From an uncultured Aquimarina sp. (GTDB taxonomy: Bacteria > Bacteroidota > Bacteroidia > Flavobacteriales > Flavobacteriaceae), in the NCBI GenBank assembly GCA_947496705.1, contig CANMDW010000008.1:1-64000 (forward strand): DNA of 64,000 bases, read 5' to 3'. The notes beneath the pieces were generated by a model, which was not told the DNA's origin, ran no database searches, and saw nothing but the letters and a program-made list of their open reading frames with translations. Of this stretch, positions 42,737 through 51,524 are shown one piece after another (position 1 is the stretch's first letter; every line of letters starts with the position of its first letter). The position numbers were made by a program, and so were the translations under genes.

Positions 42737-44038
42737 TTAATATAATTTGGGAAAAAGTCCCTGCAATAGGCTTTTTTTATGTTGTTCTAGTTGGTCTATT
42801 TTATTTTGCTGAGCAATAATCAATTCATCAGCTGATGATAGAAAATCTGCGATTTTTTGCTGTTCATTTTTATTCTTAGGATAACAAACTGTTATGTTTG
42901 ATAAACGTGTCCCTGAAACTCCTAAAACCTTTGCACCCTGTGCTTCTTTTTTAATTAGTTTTCTAATGCCTGGTGATTTAAACAAATAACCTCCAAAGCC
43001 AATTGTTATCTTTTTTTCAATTTGTCTCGCGAGTAAAGTATGAGAACCCGAAAGTAGTCTTTCGTTATTGAGATTAACAATTTCAATACTTTTACCAACA
43101 TCATTTAAATCTTCAGAAGCATCAGCAAAAACTAAATCACCTCTTTGACAATAATTAATTTTCTTTATATTTTTGAGAGAGATGTCTTCGTTTATATAGG
43201 GCACAGCCTCTTTAGTAATATCAAATAATACTGAGAACTTGGTATGAATATCTCCGTAGTGAATATTCTTTACCTTCCCTTTATCATAATTCAGATCATT
43301 ACGTGAAAATGAATTGGTTACAAGAAATGAATAAATTTCTTTAAATGGTTCAAAGACCCAATCCACGTCATTCTGAAACTCCCTAAAACGATAATCAGGC
43401 ACCTTCTGTCCTTCTCTGGGAAATAAATTTTGCATTAACCCTTTTTTATGGCGCTGCAGCGCATCCAACCTGTCTTTGTGAGCTGTTATCAGGTCGTCTA
43501 AGGATGAAAGGCACGTCGCTATTTTTTGTTGTTCAGAAATTGAAGGTGTAAATACTTTAATGTTCGAAAAGCTCTTATAAAATAAATAACTTCGAATTCC
43601 CCCTTCCGTATTTCTTCTAACCTCTCTAAGAAACTCATTGGATTTAAAAAAATGGTTCAAAAAATAGTCATCAATATCTGCTTTAGTTTTAAAGCAGACA
43701 TATAAGGAACTTATGATTACATCTTCTAAGTTTCCGGAATAACCAATTGAACCAATATTAATTCTAGCGGGGTTATAAGCAAAGGTGTTTTTCTTTACAA
43801 TTTTGTATAGAGAAATATCATATCCTCTATTCTTACTATTAATACCATCAAATTGTTTGGACTGGGGTAGAAAACCTTCCTTATTATTTATAGAATAAAC
43901 TGGTAAATCTTCATTTTTTTTATTTCTATTGGATATTACACTTGTTATTTTCCCTAAAGAAGTGCGTTTCCAATCTGCACTCCCTTTAAATTCAGAAAAT
44001 CGTAACTCCGGCACTAATTTTTGTTTTGTTTTATTCAT
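42737..44038 (-). CDS. hsdS: Type I restriction specificity subunit HsdS
   Basis: 433 residues with the two-fold repeat of HsdS: target-recognition domain 1 (about 15-150), conserved helix ISEQQKIATCLSSLDDLI..LQRHKKGLMQNLFP, recognition domain 2 (about 215-375), and the second helix NEQQKIADFLSSADELI..LEQHKKSLLQGLFP. It sets the DNA target for both methylation and restriction. Overlaps hsdR by 8 bp. Confidence 0.95.
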   Translation of the reverse strand: MNKTKQKLVPELRFSEFKGSADWKRTSLGKITSVISNRNKKNEDLPVYSINNKEGFLPQSKQFDGINSKNRGYDISLYKIVKKNTFAYNPARINIGSIGYSGNLEDVIISSLYVCFKTKADIDDYFLNHFFKSNEFLREVRRNTEGGIRSYLFYKSFSNIKVFTPSISEQQKIATCLSSLDDLITAHKDRLDALQRHKKGLMQNLFPREGQKVPDYRFREFQNDVDWVFEPFKEIYSFLVTNSFSRNDLNYDKGKVKNIHYGDIHTKFSVLFDITKEAVPYINEDISLKNIKKINYCQRGDLVFADASEDLNDVGKSIEIVNLNNERLLSGSHTLLARQIEKKITIGFGGYLFKSPGIRKLIKKEAQGAKVLGVSGTRLSNITVCYPKNKNEQQKIADFLSSADELIIAQQNKIDQLEQHKKSLLQGLFPKLY

Positions 44039-47033
44039 AAGGCTGTAGTCCAGAGATTTCTCGCCCTTCGGCCTGTTTTTTCAATTGGGGCACTAAGTCT
44101 TCCATTAATTGTAGTTCGCGCTTGCGGCGCTCTTTCCAACCCAGTTCTAGTGGTTCCAAAAGGTCCGTCAATTGCTCTCCATCAAAAATCATTCGCTCCA
44201 TAATACCTGCGACAAACTTCTTAAGGTGTTTGGTTTCTAATCCATTTTTACGAGCGATAGATGCCAATTCTTTGTCTTGTTTTTCAATTCTAAAGGTTTC
44301 AAAGTTCTTTTTAAGCTCTTGGATGGTTTGCCCTACACTCCAATCTACTTGATTGATAAAATCGGTAAAATCCTCTTCCTCTTCCATTAAGTTTGAGTGA
44401 GACTTGAGCAAGTTGATAATTTGCACCTTACTCATTTTTTGCTTACTGGTTTTTTGTTGGGTACTTTCAGCAATCAATCCCATTATATAATCATAGTCTA
44501 TCACTGCACTGCTAAAAAGTACAAATTCAAAATCCAATTCCTGTATTTCAGGTGGTGCATCGTCGCCTTGCTTTTCCTGAATCTCACGCAATTGTTTGGC
44601 AGTTTCTATGTAGCTACTTCTAAACTCCTGTAAACGTTCTGCAGGTAATATTTCCTCAATGCTTTCCAGTTGTGCTTTATCCAGATCTGTATATTGGTCC
44701 AGTTCGGTTTTAAGCTTTTGTACCTTTTTAAAGTTTTTCACAAAGGCTATACGTGCAGCATCACCTCTAAGGTTATAAACTTCTTGGGGTTCATTCACTA
44801 AATTATGTTCTTTCATAAAATCGCCCAATGCCGCCACAGCTTCTTGATACTGCTCAATAACGACAGGTGCAGGTTCTACCATCCAAATTTTTACCGCACG
44901 GTCTTTGTCTTCCCCAGAGAATAATGTAATAGCTTGATTTACTGAATCGTGCTGCGAACGAAAGTCCAAAATATTCCCGTAAGGTTTAGTGTCGTTTAGC
45001 ACTCTATTAGTTCGGGAAAAGGCTTGAATAAGTCCGTGATATTTCAAATTTTTATCAACATACAGCGTATTGAGATATTTTGAGTCAAAACCTGTCAGAA
45101 GCATATCTACCACGATGGTAATATCTATTTTGCGCTTTCGCGAAAGCGTAGCATTATCATATTTCTGATCTTTTATGCGCTGCTGTACATCTTGGTAATA
45201 CAAATCAAACTCATTGATTGTATGGTTTGTTTCAAATTGAGCATTGTAATCTGCTATGATTTCTTCTAGTGCTTTTTTCTTTTCTTCTGGATTTTGCTTG
45301 TTATTCTCACGTTCAGTGCCCAAATCTTCTTGCAGTTGTTTAATATCAGCTGCATTCTTTTGGCTCTGCCGGTTGCCTTCTTTTGCAATCAATTGTGCAG
45401 GTGGTGAAAAAACGGTAGCAATATGTAGAGGATTAAAATCTGGGTCCTCTATTGTCAATCGCTGTTGCTTGTTTTTGAACAAACGGTAGTAGGCAATGGC
45501 ATCGTTTATGGAACTTGTTGCTAGCACCGCATTAAAGCGTCGATTATTGGTGGCTCTATCGTGTTTATTGATAATGGCATCTACAATAGCTTGTTGTGCC
45601 AATGCCTCACCAGGTCGCGCTCTATGTTTTCCTTCACCTTTAAAATAATCAATATGGAAACGAAGCACGTTTTTATCTTCTATGGCGTGGGTAATGGTGT
45701 ATTTGGGCAACTCATTTTCAAATACCGATTTTGTAGTTTTGTAGGTTTCAAATTCACCTTCGCGTATTTTATAAGTGGCATTCTCTTCAAAAATAGGTGT
45801 GCCTGTGAACCCAAATAACTGTGAATTTGGAAAGAACTCTTTAATGGCTTTGTGATTTTCACCGAACTGCGATCGGTGACACTCATCAAAAATGAATACC
45901 ATCCGCTTATTACTCAAAGGCTCTAAGCGTTCTTTATAATTACGTGTTTGTGTGCCATCAAGCGCCAAGCCTAGTTTTTGGATTGTGGTAACAATAACTT
46001 TATCTGAATAATCATTTGATAAGAGTCGCCGTACCAGTGTTGCAGTATTAGTATTTTCTTCGACACTGCCTTCTTGAAACTTGTTGAACTCCTCGCGGGT
46101 TTGTCTATCCAAGTCTTTACGGTCTACGACAAATAAACATTTATGAATATCATCATTGCTCTTAAGTAAGGTAGCTGCCTTAAAAGATGTGAGTGTTTTT
46201 CCACTTCCCGTGGTGTGCCAAATGTAGCCATTGCCTCTATGTTGCTCAATGGAATCAACAATAGCCTTAACCGCATAGATTTGATACGGACGCATTACCA
46301 ATATTTTTTGCTCACTTTCAACGAGCACCATATACTTACTTATCATTTCTCCTAGTGTACACTTTTCGAGAAACTTTTGTGTAAAGGGTTCTAGGTGAGT
46401 TATCTTCTTATTATTTGAATCCGCTAATTGATAGATAGGTAAAAATTGCTCATCGGCATTAAAGGTGAAATGTTTATTCTTGTTATTGGAAAAATAATAA
46501 GTATTTGTTCTGTTACTCACTATGAACAACTGCATAAAACAAAGTAGCGTATTGCTATAGCCGTTTCCTGGTTCATTCTTATAGTCAACGATTTGCTGCA
46601 TCGCTTTTCGTGGCGATATATCTAGTTTTTTTAGTTCAATTTGCACTAATGGTAAACCGTTAAGCAATAGAATCACATCATATCGCTGGTTACTGTTTTC
46701 AGTATTGATTTTTAATTGACTTATGACTTCAAAATCATTTTTACACCAATCCTTAAGATTAACGAGCATATAATGAAGAGGTGTTCCATCCTCTCGTTGG
46801 AAATATTGAGGCTCACGTAATTTTTTGGATGCAAAAAAAACATCGGGTGTAATAATTTCTTCGCGTAAACGCAAAAATTCATTATCTGATAATCGCACTC
46901 GATTAAGTGTCTCAAACTTCTCTCTAAAATTACTTTCTAGTGTCTTCCTATCAACAATACCTGAGCGATACGTATATTTTTGCGCTACCAGTTGGCTGAT
47001 AAATTGTTGTTCTATTTGGTTTTCTTTGGCCAT
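44031..47033 (-). CDS. hsdR: Type I restriction endonuclease subunit HsdR
   Basis: 1000 residues. N-terminal PD-(D/E)xK nuclease region (YDVILLLNGLPLVQIELKK), helicase domain with Walker A TTGSGKTLTSF, DECH box (FIFDECHRSQFG), FTGTPIF and motif VI region (YHGLIQAFSRTNRV). ATP-driven DNA translocation and cleavage of unmodified DNA. First hsd gene, 40 bp downstream of abiEii on the same strand. Confidence 0.95.
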   Translation of the reverse strand: MAKENQIEQQFISQLVAQKYTYRSGIVDRKTLESNFREKFETLNRVRLSDNEFLRLREEIITPDVFFASKKLREPQYFQREDGTPLHYMLVNLKDWCKNDFEVISQLKINTENSNQRYDVILLLNGLPLVQIELKKLDISPRKAMQQIVDYKNEPGNGYSNTLLCFMQLFIVSNRTNTYYFSNNKNKHFTFNADEQFLPIYQLADSNNKKITHLEPFTQKFLEKCTLGEMISKYMVLVESEQKILVMRPYQIYAVKAIVDSIEQHRGNGYIWHTTGSGKTLTSFKAATLLKSNDDIHKCLFVVDRKDLDRQTREEFNKFQEGSVEENTNTATLVRRLLSNDYSDKVIVTTIQKLGLALDGTQTRNYKERLEPLSNKRMVFIFDECHRSQFGENHKAIKEFFPNSQLFGFTGTPIFEENATYKIREGEFETYKTTKSVFENELPKYTITHAIEDKNVLRFHIDYFKGEGKHRARPGEALAQQAIVDAIINKHDRATNNRRFNAVLATSSINDAIAYYRLFKNKQQRLTIEDPDFNPLHIATVFSPPAQLIAKEGNRQSQKNAADIKQLQEDLGTERENNKQNPEEKKKALEEIIADYNAQFETNHTINEFDLYYQDVQQRIKDQKYDNATLSRKRKIDITIVVDMLLTGFDSKYLNTLYVDKNLKYHGLIQAFSRTNRVLNDTKPYGNILDFRSQHDSVNQAITLFSGEDKDRAVKIWMVEPAPVVIEQYQEAVAALGDFMKEHNLVNEPQEVYNLRGDAARIAFVKNFKKVQKLKTELDQYTDLDKAQLESIEEILPAERLQEFRSSYIETAKQLREIQEKQGDDAPPEIQELDFEFVLFSSAVIDYDYIMGLIAESTQQKTSKQKMSKVQIINLLKSHSNLMEEEEDFTDFINQVDWSVGQTIQELKKNFETFRIEKQDKELASIARKNGLETKHLKKFVAGIMERMIFDGEQLTDLLEPLELGWKERRKRELQLMEDLVPQLKKQAEGREISGLQPYE

Positions 47034-47073
47034 TCAATTTTTCACTTTAAGTGAATATGATATTTTTATTTTG

Positions 47074-47865
47074 TTATAGCTTTTCAAGAATTTCATTTTT
47101 CATCCATTCAAACGCTGCTTCTTGATCATATTTAATTTCTGGTCGTAATAAAGCCTCCATATCTCCTGTGAAATCTGGGTCTTGTTCTTTTTCTTCAATA
47201 TTCATTAAAAATTCTTTTTGACTTGGTGGTCTATTTCCTGTTGAAAATGTGGTGTATGCTGCGAAGCATTTAATTATCTGTTCTACGTCTAATTCCATAT
47301 TCAATCTGGAATAATCCAAATCGAATAAATCCCTACCCTTACTGCGTTGGTATAGGGCTCTTAGTTTTGTACCTAATAATTCATTGATATTATAGGTGCG
47401 GATATTCGTTTTCCCAGTAAACCAATCACTTTCTACTTCAAAAGGAAATTCAACCCAGTCTAAAACATTAAAATGCTCTTTACAATTAATTTCTAATTTT
47501 AATCGCAGTCTAATATCCTCATATTCAGAAGTGAAACGGTATAGTGCTTTTGCGCCGTGTCCTCTTACTTGCGTTTTTCTTGGTTCTTCAAAAAACGTAA
47601 TAACCTCATTAAGACGTTGCATTATTGGTTTTATAGGACCTGGCTTTATTTGAACCAAATCAATATCCTCAGAGTAACGTGGTGCTGGATTTAAATACAA
47701 TTTATGTAAAGCAGTACCACCTCTAAAGGCTAAGTTCTCTCGTAGAAAATCATCCGAGAAAATTTCTACTAACGCACGACTAATTACTAGGTCTTGTTCT
47801 ACTTGATAAAACTGTTTCCACGGGGCTTGTTCTTGCCATTTAGCTATATAAGGCTTCGGAATCAT
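47074..47865 (-). CDS. abiEii: AbiEii-type nucleotidyltransferase toxin
   Basis: 263 residues, DUF1814/nucleotidyltransferase fold: LAFRGGTALHKLYL..RYSEDIDLV is the GG(S/T)..(D)xD active-site pattern, with later KLEINCKEH and RDLFDLDY. In AbiE systems this enzyme is the bacteriostatic toxin of a type IV toxin-antitoxin pair and gives abortive infection. Start overlaps the abiEi stop by ATGA. Confidence 0.88.
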   Translation of the reverse strand: MIPKPYIAKWQEQAPWKQFYQVEQDLVISRALVEIFSDDFLRENLAFRGGTALHKLYLNPAPRYSEDIDLVQIKPGPIKPIMQRLNEVITFFEEPRKTQVRGHGAKALYRFTSEYEDIRLRLKLEINCKEHFNVLDWVEFPFEVESDWFTGKTNIRTYNINELLGTKLRALYQRSKGRDLFDLDYSRLNMELDVEQIIKCFAAYTTFSTGNRPPSQKEFLMNIEEKEQDPDFTGDMEALLRPEIKYDQEAAFEWMKNEILEKL

Positions 47866-48692
47866 AAATCGCTTTCTAGTTTTATATTCACATCAACTTT
47901 CCAGCGATTACTAACCGCACCAGGCTTCTCTTTTGATTTTGGACTCAATAACGTAGGATAAAATTTAAGCTTACTTAAATGTTCGTAAAGACAGGCGGTT
48001 TTATCTGTTTCCCCTTCAACTTCTTGTAATATAAAACCGAGACGTTGCAATACACTTTTATGTGGATACCAATCAAGCAATTTCGCTATGTCTTCTTGAT
48101 TAATAACTTCAATGAGTTCTTCTATTACAGTGAACACTCTGTTTAGCCCACCTATTTTAGACTGATGATAGAGTAAATCGGCAGCCGTTAGGGCTGGACT
48201 TGATATATTGAATAATCCTGAATCGCTTTTGCGGAATACTATGTTATCTTTATTCCATTTATTGGTACTTATAAAATCGATTTGAATAGCATTCTTCTTT
48301 ATGTCTAAAAAGGCAGAACCACTGTGAATCACATAATCCTTCTGAATTTGCTGGTGTGCCGCTCCATGAAAGCGAGCTGCAGAATATAAGCCCACATAAT
48401 ACTTACGCTTTAAAAAAGAGAATAACTTATCGACGTATAGTTCTAAAGGTAATTTGCCTTGCCTTGAATAACGCGGCGGGATGATTAAATAGAAATGATG
48501 CCTTAGCGGAATAATGTCGCCTTTTTGAGTAGCATATTTTAAATCATTATTTACTAATGTTTCAGACTTATCTTTGTAAGCCTCAGCAATTTCATCAAAA
48601 GTGAATGCATAATTTTCAAGCGATAATTGATTATTAATAAAGGCTGATAAAGTCAATCTTAGTAAATTTTTGAGAAAGGTAGTAAAAATCAC
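47862..48692 (-). CDS. abiEi: AbiEi-family antitoxin and repressor
   Basis: 276 residues in the longest frame (GTG at 48692). The N-terminal winged-helix and the body (YVGLYSAARFHGAAHQQIQKDYVI...SSPALTAADLLYH) match AbiEi antitoxins, which both neutralise AbiEii and repress the operon. An imperfect inverted repeat at 48659-48715 covers the first codons of this frame. The TTG at 48656 (264 residues) is therefore a plausible true start. Confidence 0.85.
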   Translation of the reverse strand: MIFTTFLKNLLRLTLSAFINNQLSLENYAFTFDEIAEAYKDKSETLVNNDLKYATQKGDIIPLRHHFYLIIPPRYSRQGKLPLELYVDKLFSFLKRKYYVGLYSAARFHGAAHQQIQKDYVIHSGSAFLDIKKNAIQIDFISTNKWNKDNIVFRKSDSGLFNISSPALTAADLLYHQSKIGGLNRVFTVIEELIEVINQEDIAKLLDWYPHKSVLQRLGFILQEVEGETDKTACLYEHLSKLKFYPTLLSPKSKEKPGAVSNRWKVDVNIKLESDL

Positions 48693-48715
48693 CCTTTTTC
48701 TCGAAAGTTTACTAA
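48659..48715. promoter_or_regulatory. Candidate AbiEi operator (imperfect inverted repeat)
   Basis: TTAGTAAATTTTTGAGAAAG (48659-48678) is mirrored, with a few mismatches, by the stretch 48694-48715 (CTTTTTCTCGAAAGTTTACT). Known AbiEi proteins bind inverted repeats in their own promoter and repress it; this fits in place and form. Confidence 0.5.
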
Positions 48716-48759
48716 AGTATTTTATATTTAAATCGCTTTATATACATTTAAAATTTATT

Positions 48760-49086
48760 ATGAACTACCTTTTTATCTGCTCCGCTAACAAACAACGCTC
48801 TAAAACAGCTGAAGACTACTTTGCTGAAAAGCATCTCAAACACAAATTCCGAAGCGCTGGGACAAATACTAAAATTTGCAGAAAGGAAGGCACTACTGAA
48901 TTAACTGAAGAATTATTAGAGTGGGCAGACAAAGCCTATGTAATGGAAAAGAAGCATTTTGACCAGATTAAGAAGCATACGGGGTCAAAATATTATTCAA
49001 AGATTACAGTATTACATATTCCTGACGTTTATCAATATTACGACAAAGCGCTATTAAGAATTTTGGACGAGAGAATTATGCTTTAG
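48760..49086 (+). CDS. Low-molecular-weight protein tyrosine phosphatase-like protein
   Basis: 108 residues from the ATG at 48760; the frame from 48670 would begin inside the AbiEi operator. P-loop CSANKQRS gives C(x)5R (Cys7, Arg13), and DVYQYYD resembles the general-acid loop. Short relative to the usual 150 residues; such short forms occur beside defence genes and toxins. Divergent from abiEi. The substrate is unknown. Confidence 0.8.
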   Translation: MNYLFICSANKQRSKTAEDYFAEKHLKHKFRSAGTNTKICRKEGTTELTEELLEWADKAYVMEKKHFDQIKKHTGSKYYSKITVLHIPDVYQYYDKALLRILDERIML

Positions 49087-49090
49087 AATA

Positions 49091-49145
49091 ACCATTATAA
49101 TGGTAGTTTTATGAACAAAACTGTGATATTTACCAATATAATGGT
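49091..49145. repeat. Two ACCA(T/A)TATAATGGT palindromes
   Basis: ACCATTATAATGGT (49091-49104) is a perfect 14-bp palindrome. ACCAATATAATGGT (49132-49145) is a one-base variant 41 bp on. TACCAATATAATGGT also occurs at 3051-3065. Likely a dispersed element end or a regulator site. Confidence 0.5.
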
Positions 49146-49293
49146 AATTATTGGATAGGTTAGATATGTAGGCTCGAAGTTATATTTGAATTAAAGAGAC
49201 GTAAAAAGTATTTATAAAATAGAATTTACACTCATCTATATCTATTTGAATTCAAAGATGGTGTAAAATCTTCAAAACTCTTAAACTTTTGTT

Positions 49294-49315
49294 AAAAAGG
49301 GGCGATTTCGGTGGA
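49294..49315 (+). other. Putative integrase arm site, right end of island 1
   Basis: AAAAAGGGGCGATTTCGGTG differs from the left-end copy (35938-35959) by two bases. It ends 62 bp before the right att repeat. Confidence 0.5.
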
Positions 49316-49377
49316 CATAAAATTTAAAGCTGCTTTTAAGCCCTATAAATGCTATGAAAACGAGAATTTGGATAGTT

Positions 49378-49390
49378 CCTCTTTCTCCGC
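49378..49390 (+). other. attR of island 1 / attL of the next element
   Basis: CCTCTTTCTCCGC, identical to the end of tRNA-Ser at 35828-35840. The rest of the tRNA is not restored here. Confidence 0.75.
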
Positions 49391-49412
49391 TAAGAATTTA
49401 TAAAATTCTATT

Positions 49413-49446
49413 AAAAGCCTGTAAACATTATGTTTACAGGCTTTTT
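49413..49446 (+). terminator. Terminator in front of the second integrase
   Basis: AAAAGCCTGTAAACA/TGTTTACAGGCTTTT stem with T-tract, beginning 23 bp after the att repeat. It mirrors the arrangement at 35863-35897 with different stem bases, i.e. a compensated hairpin. Confidence 0.8.
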
Positions 49447-49487
49447 TAATTTTATCAATTGCTAAATAACAGCAAAAATACTCAAAG

Positions 49488-49507
49488 AAAAAGGGGCTAA
49501 TTCGGGG
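49488..49507 (+). other. Putative integrase arm site of the second element
   Basis: AAAAAGGGGCTAATTCGG begins 98 bp after the att repeat, exactly as in the first element. Confidence 0.5.
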
Positions 49508-49629
49508 TCACTTTGACACCTCTACAACTGACTCCAAATAAACTCAAAAATCCTATAAATAAAGGCTTTACGTTAATTATTTTTTATTTTATTTTTTGTA
49601 ATTTGAGAGAGAAGTATATAAGAAATACT

Positions 49630-50175
49630 ATGAACAATTCATTTTCACTACTTTTTTATATTAAAAAGTGTAAAGCCGACAAATCTGGACGAGCAAATAT
49701 CTATTTAAGAATTACTATGGATGGCCAACGAGCCGAATTGAGTATTAGACGCAAAGTTCTAGTAGATAAATGGAATTCTGATATGAATTTGGCTCGTGGT
49801 AGTTCTGATGAATCTTTAGAAATTAATCGGTATATAAACACCATTAAGAATAAATTATATTCTATTGAACAACGACGAGTATCTGAAGGCAAGCCTATTA
49901 CCGCAATTTTACTTAGAAATTTATACTTAGGTAAAGATTCAAATAAGAAAATGCTCTTAGAAATTTTTGAAGAACATAACAAAAAAATGAACAAATTGAT
50001 TGGAAAGAGTTTTGCTGCAGGAATAGCAGAACGCTATAGAACAGCAAAAAAGCATATATCTGAATATATACTCAAAGAATATAGAATTAAAGATGTTTTA
50101 GTTAAAGAAGTTGACAATAAATTTATTAACGGATTTGAATACTATTTAAAAACCGAAAGGAAGTGTAAATATTAA
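49630..50175 (+). pseudogene. int: Truncated tyrosine recombinase of a second element
   Basis: 181 codons homologous to the N-terminal half of the first integrase (SLLFYIKKCKADKSGRANIYLRITMDG..., AAGIAERYRTAKKHISEY). It ends just after YYLKTERKC, where the catalytic domain should begin, so it is a deletion derivative without active-site residues. Start at 49630 is 240 bp after the att repeat, as in the first copy. It marks a second, tandemly inserted element. Confidence 0.85.
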
Positions 50176-50228
50176 CTTTGAAGAACTGTGCTAGTGCTTT
50201 TCATAGGATACTTTGTTACCTGCTGGGC

Positions 50229-51026
50229 TTATTCCAATTTATCAAAAGGTTCTGGTTGAGTTCCATCAATATCAGTGAAATTATATTCTTCTGCAAGTTC
50301 AGCCACTACTAATATTTGACCTGTTTTCTTTATAATATTTTTATCAGAAGAGAGTGCTACAATTGCTCTTCCAACAAATATAGATGTCTCTTTTTTAGGA
50401 TTAGGTTTTTTCTTACTTTTCTTGTCATCGATATATCCTGGATAAAGCGAAACACAAGTAATTTTATTTTTTTTCAATTCTTCTGACATATCCATTGTCA
50501 TTTTATCAACTGCTGCTTTTGCAACGCCATAAATTACATTTCCATAATATTTCTGACTGGCATAAAAAGAGATATTCACGATTAATCCGTGCTTTTGTTT
50601 TAGCATCAATTTAGAAGCGTAGAAACTTGATACGTAATTTGAACGAACTCCTACATTATTCATTTCGTTCCATAAATCTAATGGCTGTTCCCAAAAAGGT
50701 GCTTTCCATTTAAATCCTGAATATACTTTTCTATTTCTTAGTCGATTATACCCACCCCAAGCATTATTGACAAGAATATCCAATCTACCATCATTATTCT
50801 CGATTTGTTCAAATACGGCTTTAACTTCATCATCGTTTTCGTGATTACAAATAACAGCAATTCCTTTTCCCCCTGCTTTTGTAATACCTTTTACATCATT
50901 TTCAGTAATACTTCTTCCTGTTACATAAACTGTAGCTCCTGCTTCTCCAAGTGCCAGAGCAATTCCTTTTCCGACATTTCGTGTTCCGCCTGTTACAAGT
51001 GCAATTTTATCTTTTAGTGGTTTCAT
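50229..51026 (-). CDS. Short-chain dehydrogenase/reductase (DHRS1-like)
   Basis: 265 residues, classical SDR. Cofactor motif TGGTRNVGKG (a TGxxxGxG variant), NNAWGG, NISFYAS, and catalytic YGVAK. The N-terminus TGGTRNVGKGIALALGEAGATVYVTGRS resembles DHRS1-type reductases. Substrate unknown. A CRP/FNR-like site with a -7 box lies about 200 bp upstream (51225-51267). Confidence 0.88.
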   Translation of the reverse strand: MKPLKDKIALVTGGTRNVGKGIALALGEAGATVYVTGRSITENDVKGITKAGGKGIAVICNHENDDEVKAVFEQIENNDGRLDILVNNAWGGYNRLRNRKVYSGFKWKAPFWEQPLDLWNEMNNVGVRSNYVSSFYASKLMLKQKHGLIVNISFYASQKYYGNVIYGVAKAAVDKMTMDMSEELKKNKITCVSLYPGYIDDKKSKKKPNPKKETSIFVGRAIVALSSDKNIIKKTGQILVVAELAEEYNFTDIDGTQPEPFDKLE

Positions 51027-51224
51027 TTCAGTTATCCTCTCTTTTTTAATCTTCTATCGTTGACCATTAATTATCGCAGGTGCTCTCTTCGCCTTGCAGG
51101 TAACACTCGAGTATAGTTATTAATTAATATAGGGATATATAGTTAATGATTATATCCAACTTATATGAATTATTGACCACTCAATGCTTTGTTATGTTCG
51201 CTATTCTATTATTTATATATTCTC

Positions 51225-51267
51225 TAAAATTATGACTTACCTACACCGTTTGAAATGACCTGAATCA
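51225..51267 (-). promoter_or_regulatory. Candidate CRP/FNR-type promoter upstream of the SDR
   Basis: Minus strand: TGATTCAGGTCATTTC (palindrome core 51256-51267) and, 29.5 bp from its centre, TAATTTTA (51225-51232; consensus TAnnTTTG). Same spacing as the sites before the NUP, oleate hydratase and Hsp20 genes. The leader to the SDR start would be about 190 nt. Confidence 0.4.
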
Positions 51268-51524
51268 GTTATAGGAATTATATTGGAATGTGAAGGGATA
51301 ACCGATCTATAGGGAAGAATTAATATGATGCGCTTAGTATATAAAGGTAAATAAAGCTAGTAATGCTCGTGATTTGATATTTATCAATGATTCAAGTGAT
51401 TTTGAAATTGTTAGAATTCTTAAAACACTTGTTTAGTTCATACACTTCAAATTTTATTCTCTTTGAGAATTCAATTATAAGAGATTTCACCTCTTTTAGT
51501 ATTTCAGACTTTGAAATATTATTT
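51268..51524. other. Intergenic region downstream of truncated folD
   Basis: AT-rich, no credible gene. A 63-codon plus-strand frame (51387-51578) overlaps the folD remnant and looks spurious. The lost 3' part of folD is not recognisable here. Confidence 0.4.

Larger units (their letters stand above)
35828..49390. mobile_element. Genomic island in tRNA-Ser carrying defence genes
   Basis: About 13.55 kb bounded by the 13-bp repeat. Cargo: an integrase next to attL, a mobilization gene pair, then a defence block (type I restriction, PrrC-like nuclease, AbiE) and a small phosphatase. No conjugation (tra) genes are present, so it is an integrative mobilizable element or a remnant. The integrase is frameshifted, so the element may be stranded unless helped in trans. 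Confidence 0.8.

Noticed and set aside
35828..49390. Self-transmissible conjugative element
   Set aside because: No relaxase, coupling protein or tra genes are visible; only a BfmA-type accessory gene and an integrase.
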